This document shows, piece after piece, positions 20,251 through 29,087 of a DNA stretch of 64,000 bases. The stretch is from Bifidobacterium subtile (GTDB taxonomy: Bacteria; Actinomycetota; Actinomycetes; Actinomycetales; Bifidobacteriaceae): NCBI RefSeq assembly GCF_000741775.1, contig NZ_JGZR01000006.1:434001-498000 (forward strand), in the 5' to 3' direction. Both the position numbers and the translations under genes were made by a program. How positions within the stretch are numbered: the stretch's first letter is position 1; the number at the start of each line of letters is the position of its first letter. Below the pieces are notes generated by a model. It did no database searches and had not been told where the DNA came from. It saw nothing but the letters and a program-made list of their open reading frames with translations.

Positions 20251-22047
20251 ATGAATCCCGAAGCATTGAGTGCATTGATCTGCGATATTGCCCATGAACT
20301 GGCCGGAGGCCCTGATACTGGCGCGTTGGATGACGCGATGATCCCGCCGGTCGAGAAGCTGGCCGTGATGCGGCCGAAGGACCGCGCCCACGGCGATTGG
20401 TCGTCGAATATCGCCATGCAGCTGGCCAAGAAGGCCGGCATGAAGCCGCGCGATCTCGCGCAGTTGTTCGCAGCCAAGCTGTCCGACGCCGAGGGCATCG
20501 CCTCGGTCGAAGTGGCAGGCCCCGGCTTCATCAATATCACTCTCGACTCCGCTTCTGCGGCGGCCGTGGTCGACACGGTTCTCGAACAGGGTGCGCAATA
20601 CGGGCGCAACGATCATCTGGGCGGCAAGACGCTGAACCTCGAATTCGTTTCGGCCAATCCGACTGGGCCGATTCATATCGGCGGCGTGCGCTGGGCCGCC
20701 ACCGGTGACTCTATGGCCCGAGTCCTGGAAGCGAACGGCGCGAAGGTCGTGCGCGAATACTATTTCAACGATCATGGCGAGCAGATCAACCGCTTCGCCA
20801 AGTCCCTGCTGGCCGCCGCGCATGGCGAAGAGACCCCCGCTGACGGCTACAAAGGCGCGTATATCAACGAAATCGCCGACAGGGTGATCGCCGAAGCCAA
20901 GACTGACGGCGTCGATATCCTGAAGCTGCCGCGCGTCGACGGCGGCGTGGACAAGGACGGCAACGCGCTTGGCGAGGGCGATTCCGAGCAGCGCGAAGAG
21001 TTCCGCAAGCGCGCCGTGCCGATGATGTTCGCCGAAATCCAGCAGTCGATGATTGATTTCCGCGTCAATTTCGACGTGTGGTTCCACGAGAACAGCGTGT
21101 ACGAGGACGGCGAGGTGGACAAGGCATTCGCGGTCTTGCGCGAAAACGGTGACCTCTTCGAGAAGGACGGGGCGACCTGGTTCGCATCCACCAGGCATGG
21201 CGACGACAAGGACCGCGTGATCATCAAATCGGACGGCAATTACGCCTACTTCGCCGCCGATATCGCCTACTACTGGAACAAGCGGCACCGCGCCATGGAT
21301 CCGGCCGACGTGGCGATCTACATGCTCGGCGCCGACCATCACGGCTATATCGGCCGCATGATGGCGATGTGCGCGGCGTTCGGCGACACGCCCGGCGAGA
21401 ATATGCAGATTCTCATCGGCCAGCTGGTCAACGTGATGAAGGACGGCAAGGCCGTGCGCATGTCGAAGCGCGCCGGCAACGTCGTCACCATCGATGACCT
21501 GGTCGAGGCGGTCGGCGTGGACGCGGCGCGGTATTCGCTCGCGCGCACCGACTACAACACGAGCGTGGACATCGATCTGGACCTGCTCGCCTCGCACACC
21601 AACGAGAATCCGGTCTACTACGTGCAATACGCCCACGCGCGCTCCTGCAACGTCGAGCGCAACGCCGAGGCCGCCGGAATCAGCGCAGACAATGCGGATC
21701 TCAGCCTGTTGGACACCGAAGCGGACGGCGTGGTGCTGGCGGCGCTGGCGCAGTGGCCCTCCGTGCTCGCACAGGCGGGCGATTCGCGTGCGCCGCATCG
21801 CGTGGCGCATTACCTCGAAGATCTCGCATCCGCCTACCATAAGTGGTACAACCTCGAACGCGTTGTGCCGATGGCGCTGACCGACCCCGAAGAGCGCGGA
21901 TCCGAAGAGACGCGCGAGACATTGCGCATCGCCAAGAACCCCGAACCGGCGCGTGCCGCGGCGCGGCTCAAGCTCAACGACGCCGTGCGCACCGTCATCG
22001 CGGCAGGACTGGATCTGCTCGGGGTCAGCGCCCCGCAGCAGATGTAG
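20251..22047 (+). CDS. argS: Arginyl-tRNA synthetase
   Basis: A 598-residue class I synthetase that charges tRNA-Arg. The N-terminal Add-1 domain covers about residues 1-110 (PPVEKLAVMRPKDRAHGDWS). The catalytic fold has EFVSANPTGPIHIGGVRWA (HIGH-type HIGG, about residue 140) and the KMSK-type loop VRMSKRAGNVVTIDDL (about 410). A DALR anticodon-binding domain (about 480-598) ends with LDLLGVSAPQQM, as usual. ATG 20251 (MNPEALSALICDIAHEL) matches homologues; an in-frame upstream codon at 20152 would translate through the palindrome and was rejected. It is followed by lysA, as in several actinobacteria where argS and lysA are paired. Confidence 0.96.
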   Translation: MNPEALSALICDIAHELAGGPDTGALDDAMIPPVEKLAVMRPKDRAHGDWSSNIAMQLAKKAGMKPRDLAQLFAAKLSDAEGIASVEVAGPGFINITLDSASAAAVVDTVLEQGAQYGRNDHLGGKTLNLEFVSANPTGPIHIGGVRWAATGDSMARVLEANGAKVVREYYFNDHGEQINRFAKSLLAAAHGEETPADGYKGAYINEIADRVIAEAKTDGVDILKLPRVDGGVDKDGNALGEGDSEQREEFRKRAVPMMFAEIQQSMIDFRVNFDVWFHENSVYEDGEVDKAFAVLRENGDLFEKDGATWFASTRHGDDKDRVIIKSDGNYAYFAADIAYYWNKRHRAMDPADVAIYMLGADHHGYIGRMMAMCAAFGDTPGENMQILIGQLVNVMKDGKAVRMSKRAGNVVTIDDLVEAVGVDAARYSLARTDYNTSVDIDLDLLASHTNENPVYYVQYAHARSCNVERNAEAAGISADNADLSLLDTEADGVVLAALAQWPSVLAQAGDSRAPHRVAHYLEDLASAYHKWYNLERVVPMALTDPEERGSEETRETLRIAKNPEPARAAARLKLNDAVRTVIAAGLDLLGVSAPQQM

Positions 22048-22264
22048 CCTGTGCGCGGACGGCGCAGCGACCCACGAGCTTGGAAACAGGCGATAATGAA
22101 TACGGCGTGTACATGGCGGGCAGCCGTCATCGCATGCGGGAACCCGGCACGGATCGGCATGGTCCGGCATGAATCCGATCTATGTGCGCCAAGCAAAACA
22201 CGATAGCCGCACAACCAAGTCATAACCGGCCAACATACAACACACAGCAAGCAAGGAGCAGCAT

Positions 22265-23962
22265 ATGGGCGTGACGCCGATTTGGCCCGAGGCCACGGAA
22301 CTCAATGATTCCGGCGAGATGACCTTCCACGGCCGCACCGTCTCGTCCCTGCTGGACGAATTCGGTTCGCCGCTCTACATCATGGATACGGATGAGGTTG
22401 CCGCTCGTGCGCGGCGCTTCGTCGCTGCGGCAGCGAAAGCCTTCCGCAACACGACGACCCATGCGAGCTACGCCGGCAAGGCCTTCCTGTCCAAGGAAGT
22501 CGTGCGCATCGTGGCGCAGGCGGGCATGTTCGTTGACACATGCTCGCTGGGCGAGATGCGCATCGCTTTGGCCGCAGGGGTTCCGGGCCGGCGGCTGGTG
22601 CTGCACGGCAACAGCAAATCCGATGAGGAAATCGCGCTCGCCGTCGAGCAGGGTTTCGCTAAAATAGTCGTCGATGAGCCGGAGGAGCCTGCCCGCATCG
22701 CTGCCATCGCGCATAAGCTCGGCAAACGCGCCAAGGTCATGCTGCGCGTCACGGCGGGCATCCATGCAGGCGGGCACGAGTATATTTCCACCGCGCACGA
22801 GGACCAGAAGTTCGGCGTGGCGCTGCTGCCGGCCGGCACTCCGACCGCAGTGCTGGGCATTCTGGACGATATGATCGCCGCCATGCCAGCTGTGACCAAT
22901 GCCCGCATCATGCCGAAACGGCAGGATGCAGCGGCGGATGGAATCGGGGTAACTGAGGCGGCAGTGGCCGGAGCTTCGGCAATCGCCGCGGCGAATCAGA
23001 ACGGCGCGGCCGGGACGGCGGCACCGCAGCCGGTTGAAGGTCAGGAACGTCAGCATCAACAAGAACGCCGACTGCAGTACGATGTGCGCTACCCCTACGA
23101 CCTGCACGGCAATGAGGTTTCGGCCACGGACCATGCGCTCGCCGATGCGATGCAGGCGGTGGCGGACGGCCCCGCCCATGCCGTGCTCGCGACGATCGCC
23201 GGGCTGAGCGAGGACCTCGAACTCGTCGGCATCCATTCGCATATCGGCTCGCAGATTCATGACGCCAGCGCCTTCATCGAGGCGGCCAAGCGCATGATGC
23301 TGCTGCGCAAGACCTTCTACGCCACCAACGCCTACACCCTGCCCGAAGTGGATCTGGGCGGCGGCTACTCCGTGGCCTACACCGACGCCGAGGACGCGAT
23401 GGACATCGACGTCGAACTCGGCCGGTTGGCCGACGCTGTGACCGCAACCAACGATGCACTGGGCATGCCCGCGCCGGTCATCTCCTTCGAACCGGGGCGC
23501 TACATCGCGGCCCCGTCCGGGGTGACGCTCTATCGCGTCGGCGCGATCAAGCACATCGACCTGCCGCAGGGCACGACGGCGCAGGACGGCAAGGCGATCA
23601 GCGGCCGGACATACGTTTCGGTCGATGGCGGCATGAGCGACAACATCCGTCCGGCGCTGTACGACGCGGATTACACGGCGCGGCTGGCGAATCGCGCTGG
23701 CGCGGCAGAAACCATGCTCGCTCGCGTCGTCGGCACGCATTGCGAATCGGGCGACATTCTCGTGCACGAATGCCAGCTGCCGGCCGATATCACGCGCGGC
23801 GACATCCTCGCCATCCCGGTGACCGGCGCGTACGGCCGCACCATGGCCAGCAACTACAACCAGGCGCTGATTCCCGCAGTCGTGGCAGTGGGCGAATCCG
23901 GTGCGCATGTGATGATACGACGCCAGACCATCGACGACTTGCTGTCGTGGGATGTAAGTTGA
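22265..23962 (+). CDS. lysA: Diaminopimelate decarboxylase with a long internal insert
   Basis: A 565-residue PLP enzyme of the ornithine/DAP decarboxylase fold III family that makes lysine from meso-diaminopimelate. Visible are the PLP-lysine segment HASYAGKAFLSKEVV (about residue 74), GIHSHIGSQIHD (about 322), DLGGGYSVAY, SFEPGRYIAA and THCESGDILVHE containing the active-site cysteine. The protein is about 100 residues longer than the usual 420-470. The excess lies between HEYISTAHEDQKFG (about 175) and ELVGIHSHIG and includes an A/Q/G-rich, probably disordered stretch (about 216-275). AAGCAAGGAGC gives the ribosome site. A GGCTC...GTGAGTC hairpin starts 3 bases after the stop. Confidence 0.95.
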   Translation: MGVTPIWPEATELNDSGEMTFHGRTVSSLLDEFGSPLYIMDTDEVAARARRFVAAAAKAFRNTTTHASYAGKAFLSKEVVRIVAQAGMFVDTCSLGEMRIALAAGVPGRRLVLHGNSKSDEEIALAVEQGFAKIVVDEPEEPARIAAIAHKLGKRAKVMLRVTAGIHAGGHEYISTAHEDQKFGVALLPAGTPTAVLGILDDMIAAMPAVTNARIMPKRQDAAADGIGVTEAAVAGASAIAAANQNGAAGTAAPQPVEGQERQHQQERRLQYDVRYPYDLHGNEVSATDHALADAMQAVADGPAHAVLATIAGLSEDLELVGIHSHIGSQIHDASAFIEAAKRMMLLRKTFYATNAYTLPEVDLGGGYSVAYTDAEDAMDIDVELGRLADAVTATNDALGMPAPVISFEPGRYIAAPSGVTLYRVGAIKHIDLPQGTTAQDGKAISGRTYVSVDGGMSDNIRPALYDADYTARLANRAGAAETMLARVVGTHCESGDILVHECQLPADITRGDILAIPVTGAYGRTMASNYNQALIPAVVAVGESGAHVMIRRQTIDDLLSWDVS

Positions 23963-23965
23963 GTT

Positions 23966-24005
23966 GGCTCGCATTTTTTGACTCGCTCTGAAAAAGTGTG
24001 AGTCG
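23966..24005. repeat. GGCTCACACTTTTT hairpin, copy 3 (partly decayed)
   Basis: GGCTCGCATTTTTT and AAAAAGTGTGAGTC form an imperfect stem just after lysA. Same sequence family and size as copies at 20031 and 20162. Confidence 0.7.
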
Positions 24006-24212
24006 AGCGAACCAAACCGTCGCTCAGCATGCCGCAATTACGGGCATTGATGAGCGTTTGCCGGCATTGACTGGGCACATATGGCACGAAGGCCGATGGG
24101 AACCTTTAGAATAGTCGTGGTATGCATCGGCGTAAGGCGTCGCGTCCGCTCTACTGAGCAGTGACGGCGGCGATCTAAGGGACACCAAGGGTAACAATCC
24201 GGGAAGGACACT

Positions 24213-25526
24213 ATGACACAGCACAACGAGGCCCCGATCCGCGTAGGACTACTTGGCGCTGGAACGGTCGGCTCGCAGACCGCACGGCTGCTGGTCGAGC
24301 AGCGCGACGAGCTTTCGGCCCGCACCGGCAGGCCTATCGAACTGGTTGGCGTGGCCTGCCTTGACCCAAGCAAAGTCGATGCTCCGTGGATCGACAAGGC
24401 GCTGCTCACGACCGACACGGCCGGACTGTGCCAACGCGCTGACATCGTCGTGGAGCTCATCGGCGGGCTGGAGCCTGCACGTACCTTCGTGCTCACGGCC
24501 ATCGAAGCCGGGGCAAGCGTCGTGACGGCGAACAAGGCGCTGTTGGCGAAATTCGGCCCGGAACTCTATCAGGCTGCGGACGAGCGCGGCGTCGACATCT
24601 ACTTCGAGGCGGCGGTAGGCGGCGCGATTCCGCTCGTGCGGCCTCTGCGTGAATCGCTGGTCGGCGACCGGGTGAGCAGCATGCTCGGCATCGTCAACGG
24701 CACCACGAACTACATCCTGGACGAGATGACCACCAAGGGGCTGGACTTCGAGGTAGCGCTTAATGACGCGCAGGCCAAGGGGTACGCCGAGGCCGACCCG
24801 ACCGGAGACATCGAGGGCGAGGATGCGGCGAACAAGGCCGCGATCATGGCCACGCTCGCGTTCCACACCGCCACGAGCATTGACGATGTGACCGTCGAAG
24901 GCATCACCTCGATCACTGCCGACGACATCGCCGCCGCGACCGCCGAGCACAAGGTCGTCAAACTGCTGGCCGTCGTGGAGAACGGCGAGGCCGGGGTTTC
25001 GGCCCGCGTCTACCCTGCGCTGATCGACGAGAACCACCCGCTCGCCTCGGTGCATGGCAGCTTCAACGCGGTCTTCGTGCACGCCGAGGCAGCCGACGAC
25101 CTGATGTTCTACGGCCGTGGGGCCGGTGGCGCGCCTACTGCTTCGGCTGTTGTGGGCGATATCGTCACCGAGGCGCGGCATATCGCGCAGGGCTGCACGG
25201 GGCCGTCCATCCCGCTCTACAAGGACCTGCCCAAGGCGCCGATCGACGCTTCGAAGGCGGCATTTGCCGTCCGTTTCCTGATTCGCGACAAGCCCGGCGT
25301 GCTCGCCGCCATCGCCACGGAGTTCGCCGATCGCGGCGTGTCGATCAACGGCGTGAACCAGGACCTGCAGCCCACGCGCCACGATCCGGGCTATTCGGGC
25401 GAATTGCAGCAGCTGCGCATCGTGACGCACCAGTGCGACGAGCTGACCCTGCGCGAAACGGTCAAAGCGGTGTGCAGCCTCGATTTCGTGACCGGCACGC
25501 CGTCGATTCTGCGGGTGCTTGATTGA
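24213..25526 (+). CDS. hom: Homoserine dehydrogenase
   Basis: A 437-residue enzyme that reduces aspartate semialdehyde to homoserine, the branch towards threonine and methionine. It has the dinucleotide loop VGLLGAGTVGSQ (about residues 11-22), ANKALLAKFGPEL, the catalytic region YFEAAVGGAIPLVRPLRESL, GIVNGTTNYILDEM, and PTGDIEGEDAANKAAIMA. A C-terminal ACT domain (FLIRDKPGVLAAIATEFADRG, about 355-437) should sense threonine, as in other Gram-positive Hom proteins. GGGAAGGACACT precedes the ATG. A leader of about 100 bases with a TAGAAT -10-like box at 24107 lies upstream. thrB follows after 47 bases. Confidence 0.96.
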   Translation: MTQHNEAPIRVGLLGAGTVGSQTARLLVEQRDELSARTGRPIELVGVACLDPSKVDAPWIDKALLTTDTAGLCQRADIVVELIGGLEPARTFVLTAIEAGASVVTANKALLAKFGPELYQAADERGVDIYFEAAVGGAIPLVRPLRESLVGDRVSSMLGIVNGTTNYILDEMTTKGLDFEVALNDAQAKGYAEADPTGDIEGEDAANKAAIMATLAFHTATSIDDVTVEGITSITADDIAAATAEHKVVKLLAVVENGEAGVSARVYPALIDENHPLASVHGSFNAVFVHAEAADDLMFYGRGAGGAPTASAVVGDIVTEARHIAQGCTGPSIPLYKDLPKAPIDASKAAFAVRFLIRDKPGVLAAIATEFADRGVSINGVNQDLQPTRHDPGYSGELQQLRIVTHQCDELTLRETVKAVCSLDFVTGTPSILRVLD

Positions 25527-25573
25527 TGATGCGGCACTGATATGCGGCAAAGCTTGAGAGGAAGACCTTATCT

Positions 25574-26614
25574 ATGAATCTCCTATTCCATCAGGTGCAT
25601 GTGCGCGTTCCAGCGACCAGCGCCAATCTGGGGTCCGGCTTCGACACCGTCGGGCTGGCCCTCGACCATTACGATGAGCTCAAGTTCACGCTGAACGACA
25701 GCCCGGCTGATGGCGCTGCGGCTGATAACACCACTGATGACTCCGTGCGCGTGATCATCCACGGCGAGGGGGAGGACACGCTGCCGCGCGACGAAACCCA
25801 TCTGGTGGTTTCCACCTTCCGCAAAGCCTGCCAGGTCTTCGGGCTGGGGCGACTCGGCTTCACGCTTGAGGCGCACAACCGCATTCCGCAGGCGCGCGGC
25901 ATGGGCTCCTCCGCCGAGGCGATCGTCGCCGGCATCAGCGCGGCGGCGGCGTTCGCGCATGGCGAGCATTTCGACCGGCAGTCAGTGTTCGACATGGCCG
26001 CGTCCATCGAAGGCCACCCTGACAATGTCGCGCCGGCGGTGTTCGGCGGGCTGACGGTCTCATGGCGCTTCGATGCTGGGGAAGGCGTTGGCTCGGTGCC
26101 GATTCGTGACGGGGAGCCGTTGTCTGTCGGGTTCCATACCACGATGTATCCGGTTGACGATGCGATTCGCGCATGCGTATTCATTCCCGATTTCGAACAG
26201 TCCACCGAGCAGGCGCGGCAGGCTCTGCCCGCGAAGGTCCCTTACGCGGACGCGGCGTTCAACTTGTCGCGCATCGCGCTGCTGCCTGCGGCTATGGGTC
26301 CGCGCGGCGCTAGCTCGCATGACGCGGCGCCGGGCGAGGATGCTAACACGCTGCTGTTCGCCGCCACGCAGGACCGCTTGCACCAGCCTTATCGCAAGGG
26401 TCTCATGGCGCCGTCATGGGAGCTGATCGAAGCCTTGCGTGCGCAGGGCTTCGCTGCTGCGATCTCGGGTGCCGGCCCCTGCGTGCTCGTGCTGCATCGA
26501 GGCCCGGCTTCAGAGGCTATCGAGCGCATTGCGCAGCAGCAGTTGGCGTCGGGAATCTGGCGCGTGCTGCACCTGAGCGTCAACACCACCGGCGTCGAGG
26601 TCGAAGCCAAGTAA
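25574..26614 (+). CDS. thrB: Homoserine kinase
   Basis: A 346-residue GHMP kinase that phosphorylates homoserine. The motif 1 segment is VPATSANLGSGFDTVGLAL, the ATP loop is PQARGMGSSAEAIVAGI (about residues 107-123), and motif 3 is GFAAAISGAGPCVLVL (about 293-308). Length is a little above the usual 300-320 owing to insertions such as DSPADGAAADNTTDD (about 40-54) and one near 245-260. ThrB follows hom directly, giving the homoserine-to-O-phosphohomoserine step; threonine synthase is not in the window. GAGAGGAAGACC upstream supports the start ATG 25574. The Maf-NUDIX gene starts 21 bases later, so the three genes are probably one transcript. Confidence 0.95.
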   Translation: MNLLFHQVHVRVPATSANLGSGFDTVGLALDHYDELKFTLNDSPADGAAADNTTDDSVRVIIHGEGEDTLPRDETHLVVSTFRKACQVFGLGRLGFTLEAHNRIPQARGMGSSAEAIVAGISAAAAFAHGEHFDRQSVFDMAASIEGHPDNVAPAVFGGLTVSWRFDAGEGVGSVPIRDGEPLSVGFHTTMYPVDDAIRACVFIPDFEQSTEQARQALPAKVPYADAAFNLSRIALLPAAMGPRGASSHDAAPGEDANTLLFAATQDRLHQPYRKGLMAPSWELIEALRAQGFAAAISGAGPCVLVLHRGPASEAIERIAQQQLASGIWRVLHLSVNTTGVEVEAK

Positions 26615-26635
26615 CGCCATCGAGGAGGCCTGAAG

Positions 26636-28123
26636 TTGTCCATACCAGTCGTGCTCGCATCGCAGTCGCCGTCGCGCCGCGACGTGCTGTACACCGCAGG
26701 CGTGTGCCCGATCATCCGCGTCTCGCATGTGGACGAGCCGGCCGCTTTGGAACGCGCTGCTGCAGATTCCGGGATGACGGTGCAGGACTTGAGCATCGAG
26801 CAGCGCGTGATGATACTGGCGCAGGCCAAGGCGCAGGCTGTGTTCCGGGCCTATAGGGACGTGGCGGGCGCTGCCGACGAGGCGCACGGCGATCAGGTGA
26901 CCGCTTATCCGCTGCAGGCTGTAGCGTCCTCGAACGGAACCAGTGCAGCCGACGACGGCGGCAACACTGGCGATGCCAACAACGGCAATGACACCGCGCC
27001 TGCGGAGCGTTCGACCTTCACCCGCGATTTCTCCGGCATCGAGGTGCCGATTGCGTCACAGCCGATTGCGCAGGTGCCGGCGAACCGTGACGGCATCGCC
27101 CATAGTGCGGTCGGGCCGCTTATCATCGGCTGCGATTCGATGTTCCTGTTCGACGGCGAATGCTACGGCAAACCGCATGACGCGGATGTGGCGCAGCAGC
27201 GGCTTCGCGCGATGCGTGGCTGCAACGGCGAATTGTGGACCGGGCACTGCGTCATCGATTTCGCCACTGGGCGTGTAGCGCGCGGCGCAAGCCACGCCAC
27301 AGTGCGATTCGGCGACTATTCCGACCAGGAGATCGAGCGGTACATCGCCACCGGCGAGCCGCTGGAAGTCGCCGGCTCGTTCACCTTGGAGGGCTTCGGC
27401 TCCGCATTCATCGAGGGTATCGACGGCGACCCGCACGGTGTGATGGGCGTGAGCCTGCCGTTGCTGCGCCGCCTGACTGCGCAGCTCGGCATCGAGTGGA
27501 CTGACTTGTGGAACGTCAGCCGCGGTGTGCCTGCGGGCACGAGCAAAAAAGAGGCGACGCAGCCCGTCCCGCCCAAGGAGACCGTGCATCAGCCGGGCGA
27601 CGGCTGGGTGAGCTGCGCCTGCGGGCGTCGTCACTGGGGCACGAACGGGGCCGCCGGCGTGCTGCTGGCGCGTCGCGACCCGCAGACTGGTGCCGTGAGC
27701 GACATCGTGATGCAGCACCGCGCCGTGTGGAGTGCCGAGGGCGGCACCTGGGGCATTCCGGGCGGTGCCATAGCCGACGGCGAAAGCCCGATCGAGGGGG
27801 CGCTGCGCGAAAGCTTCGAGGAGGCCAACATCACGTCGCAGGACATCGAAGTGGTTGGCTCCTACCGCGAGGAGCACGGCCCGTGGGCCTACACCACCGT
27901 GTTCGCCTTCGAAAAGCCCGGTCGCCGTGTCATGCCCTGCGCCAACGACGATGAAAGCCTCGAAATCGAATGGGTGCCCTTCGACCGGGTCCCCGAGCGT
28001 CGCCTCCTGACCGCTCTGCGCACCGACTGGCCCAACTTCGCGGCGCGGTTGCAGCAGCTCGCTGCGTCGTATGGCGAGTCGCATGCTGCACCGGGCAACG
28101 CCGCTGCCGAACAGTCTGCATAG
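26636..28123 (+). CDS. Maf-like nucleotide pyrophosphatase fused to a NUDIX hydrolase
   Basis: A 495-residue two-domain protein. Residues 1-300 are Maf-like: VVLASQSPSRRDVLYTAG, then VDEPAA, GCDSMFLFDGECYGKPHDA, RAMRGCNGELWTGHCVIDF, ERYIATGEPLEVAGSFTLEG and IDGDPHGVMGVSLP. An extra stretch of about 75 residues (about 75-160) is inserted after the first third. Residues 310-480 are a NUDIX domain with GGAIADGESPIEGALRES followed by FEEAN, matching GX5EX7REUXEE. Both halves hydrolyse nucleoside triphosphates to monophosphates and are known as sanitising enzymes, so the fusion may clean modified nucleotides (inference). The start is TTG at 26636, with GAGGAGG 11 bases before it; TTG gives MSIPVVLAS. 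Confidence 0.9.
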   Translation: MSIPVVLASQSPSRRDVLYTAGVCPIIRVSHVDEPAALERAAADSGMTVQDLSIEQRVMILAQAKAQAVFRAYRDVAGAADEAHGDQVTAYPLQAVASSNGTSAADDGGNTGDANNGNDTAPAERSTFTRDFSGIEVPIASQPIAQVPANRDGIAHSAVGPLIIGCDSMFLFDGECYGKPHDADVAQQRLRAMRGCNGELWTGHCVIDFATGRVARGASHATVRFGDYSDQEIERYIATGEPLEVAGSFTLEGFGSAFIEGIDGDPHGVMGVSLPLLRRLTAQLGIEWTDLWNVSRGVPAGTSKKEATQPVPPKETVHQPGDGWVSCACGRRHWGTNGAAGVLLARRDPQTGAVSDIVMQHRAVWSAEGGTWGIPGGAIADGESPIEGALRESFEEANITSQDIEVVGSYREEHGPWAYTTVFAFEKPGRRVMPCANDDESLEIEWVPFDRVPERRLLTALRTDWPNFAARLQQLAASYGESHAAPGNAAAEQSA

Positions 28124-28314
28124 CTGAAACGTTTGCGGTGCGCCGTTGTCGCGTTGGCGGCTAGCGGCGCACTGCCTTCCTGCACCTGCACGGGATACAC
28201 GGGGCATGGCACCGAGTCGCTGCAACCGTGGCACCGTTGTGGCAGTTACTTGTTGCTTCCAGCTGCACAGCCGGCTTTGATCGGTTTGCGACGCCCCGTT
28301 GCGTATCATTTCAT

Positions 28315-28398
28315 CCGCTAACTCGACGCTGCCGTACATAATGCAACGAAATCGAGCCTCACAACGTTGCATTCCATACGGCAGACTCGAATTAGCGT
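28315..28398. repeat. Nested palindrome, CCGCTA/GTAC family, copy 2
   Basis: CCGCTAA (28315-28321) pairs with TTAGCG (28392-28397), and GCTGCCGTA...ATGCAACG pairs with CGTTGCAT...TACGGCAG. Bulges CTCGAC and ACTCGA separate the stems. It sits 9 bases past the end of the small membrane protein gene and within the 283-base gap after the Maf-NUDIX gene. The rest of that gap shows nothing. Confidence 0.75.
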
Positions 28399-28406
28399 AT
28401 ACAAAG

Positions 28407-28907
28407 CTACGCATCCACGCCGGCTAGTAGCTCACAACCCGGGCTGCAGTCTTCCCACGCGCCGTACGCGATTTCACGCTGGATGAGCAGCATGAGCCCG
28501 AAATAAGCCTCAAGCGATGTGCCCGCCAGCCCGGGCGTATGCACGAAGGCGTCCAGCGAGAAATGCACGGCGATGGACATCATCCAGAGCAGCGCCGTCC
28601 ATACGCTGCCTTTGCGGTACGCGATGCCCTTGTCGACCCAGATGCGCAAGGTGTACGCTCTGGCGCATGCGAATCCCGCGCCGATCAGCATGGCGGCCGC
28701 TATCACGAGCAGGTCGGTGTTGAACGCCCCAACATGGCTGCCTGACCCATGACGACCTGTCGCCCCCGCGATTTGCACCACGCCGAGCGCAAGCAGGATC
28801 CACGGCAACATCGAACGGCCCCTCACTGGCCGGGTATGCAGCTGCCGGTAGAGAATATACGCGAATACGGCAAGTCCGATGACAAGATTCTGGGCAAGTG
28901 TAGGCAT
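28407..28907 (-). CDS. Small polytopic membrane protein (CcdC/DUF1453-like), function unknown
   Basis: A 166-residue protein with about four to five membrane helices: AQNLVIGLAVFAYILYRQL (about residues 5-23), MLPWILLALGVVQIAG (33-48), DLLVIAAAMLIGAGFACARA (65-84), WTALLWMMSIAVHFSLDAFV (103-122) and TSLEAYFGLMLLIQREIAY (129-147). The arrangement, with an arginine-rich motif after helix 1 (RQLHTRPVRGRSM) and ARAYTLRIW after helix 3, resembles the DUF1453/CcdC family. No role can be given. It is a lone minus-strand gene between plus-strand neighbours. Confidence 0.65.
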   Translation of the reverse strand: MPTLAQNLVIGLAVFAYILYRQLHTRPVRGRSMLPWILLALGVVQIAGATGRHGSGSHVGAFNTDLLVIAAAMLIGAGFACARAYTLRIWVDKGIAYRKGSVWTALLWMMSIAVHFSLDAFVHTPGLAGTSLEAYFGLMLLIQREIAYGAWEDCSPGCELLAGVDA

Positions 28908-29087
28908 AGCGAATCATAGTAACGGCTTGCCATATCGTCGTTGTGGCATGGCTGCGATTGAGCGTGCGCGAATGGTGGCAAAACGCTGCCGCATAGTCCT
29001 TGAGAATGAGGCGTGAGCGGTGAGCTGCACCGGAATCATCCCGTTGCCCGATGACGACGGAGGCGTTGCGTACGTAGGCTCAAAGGC

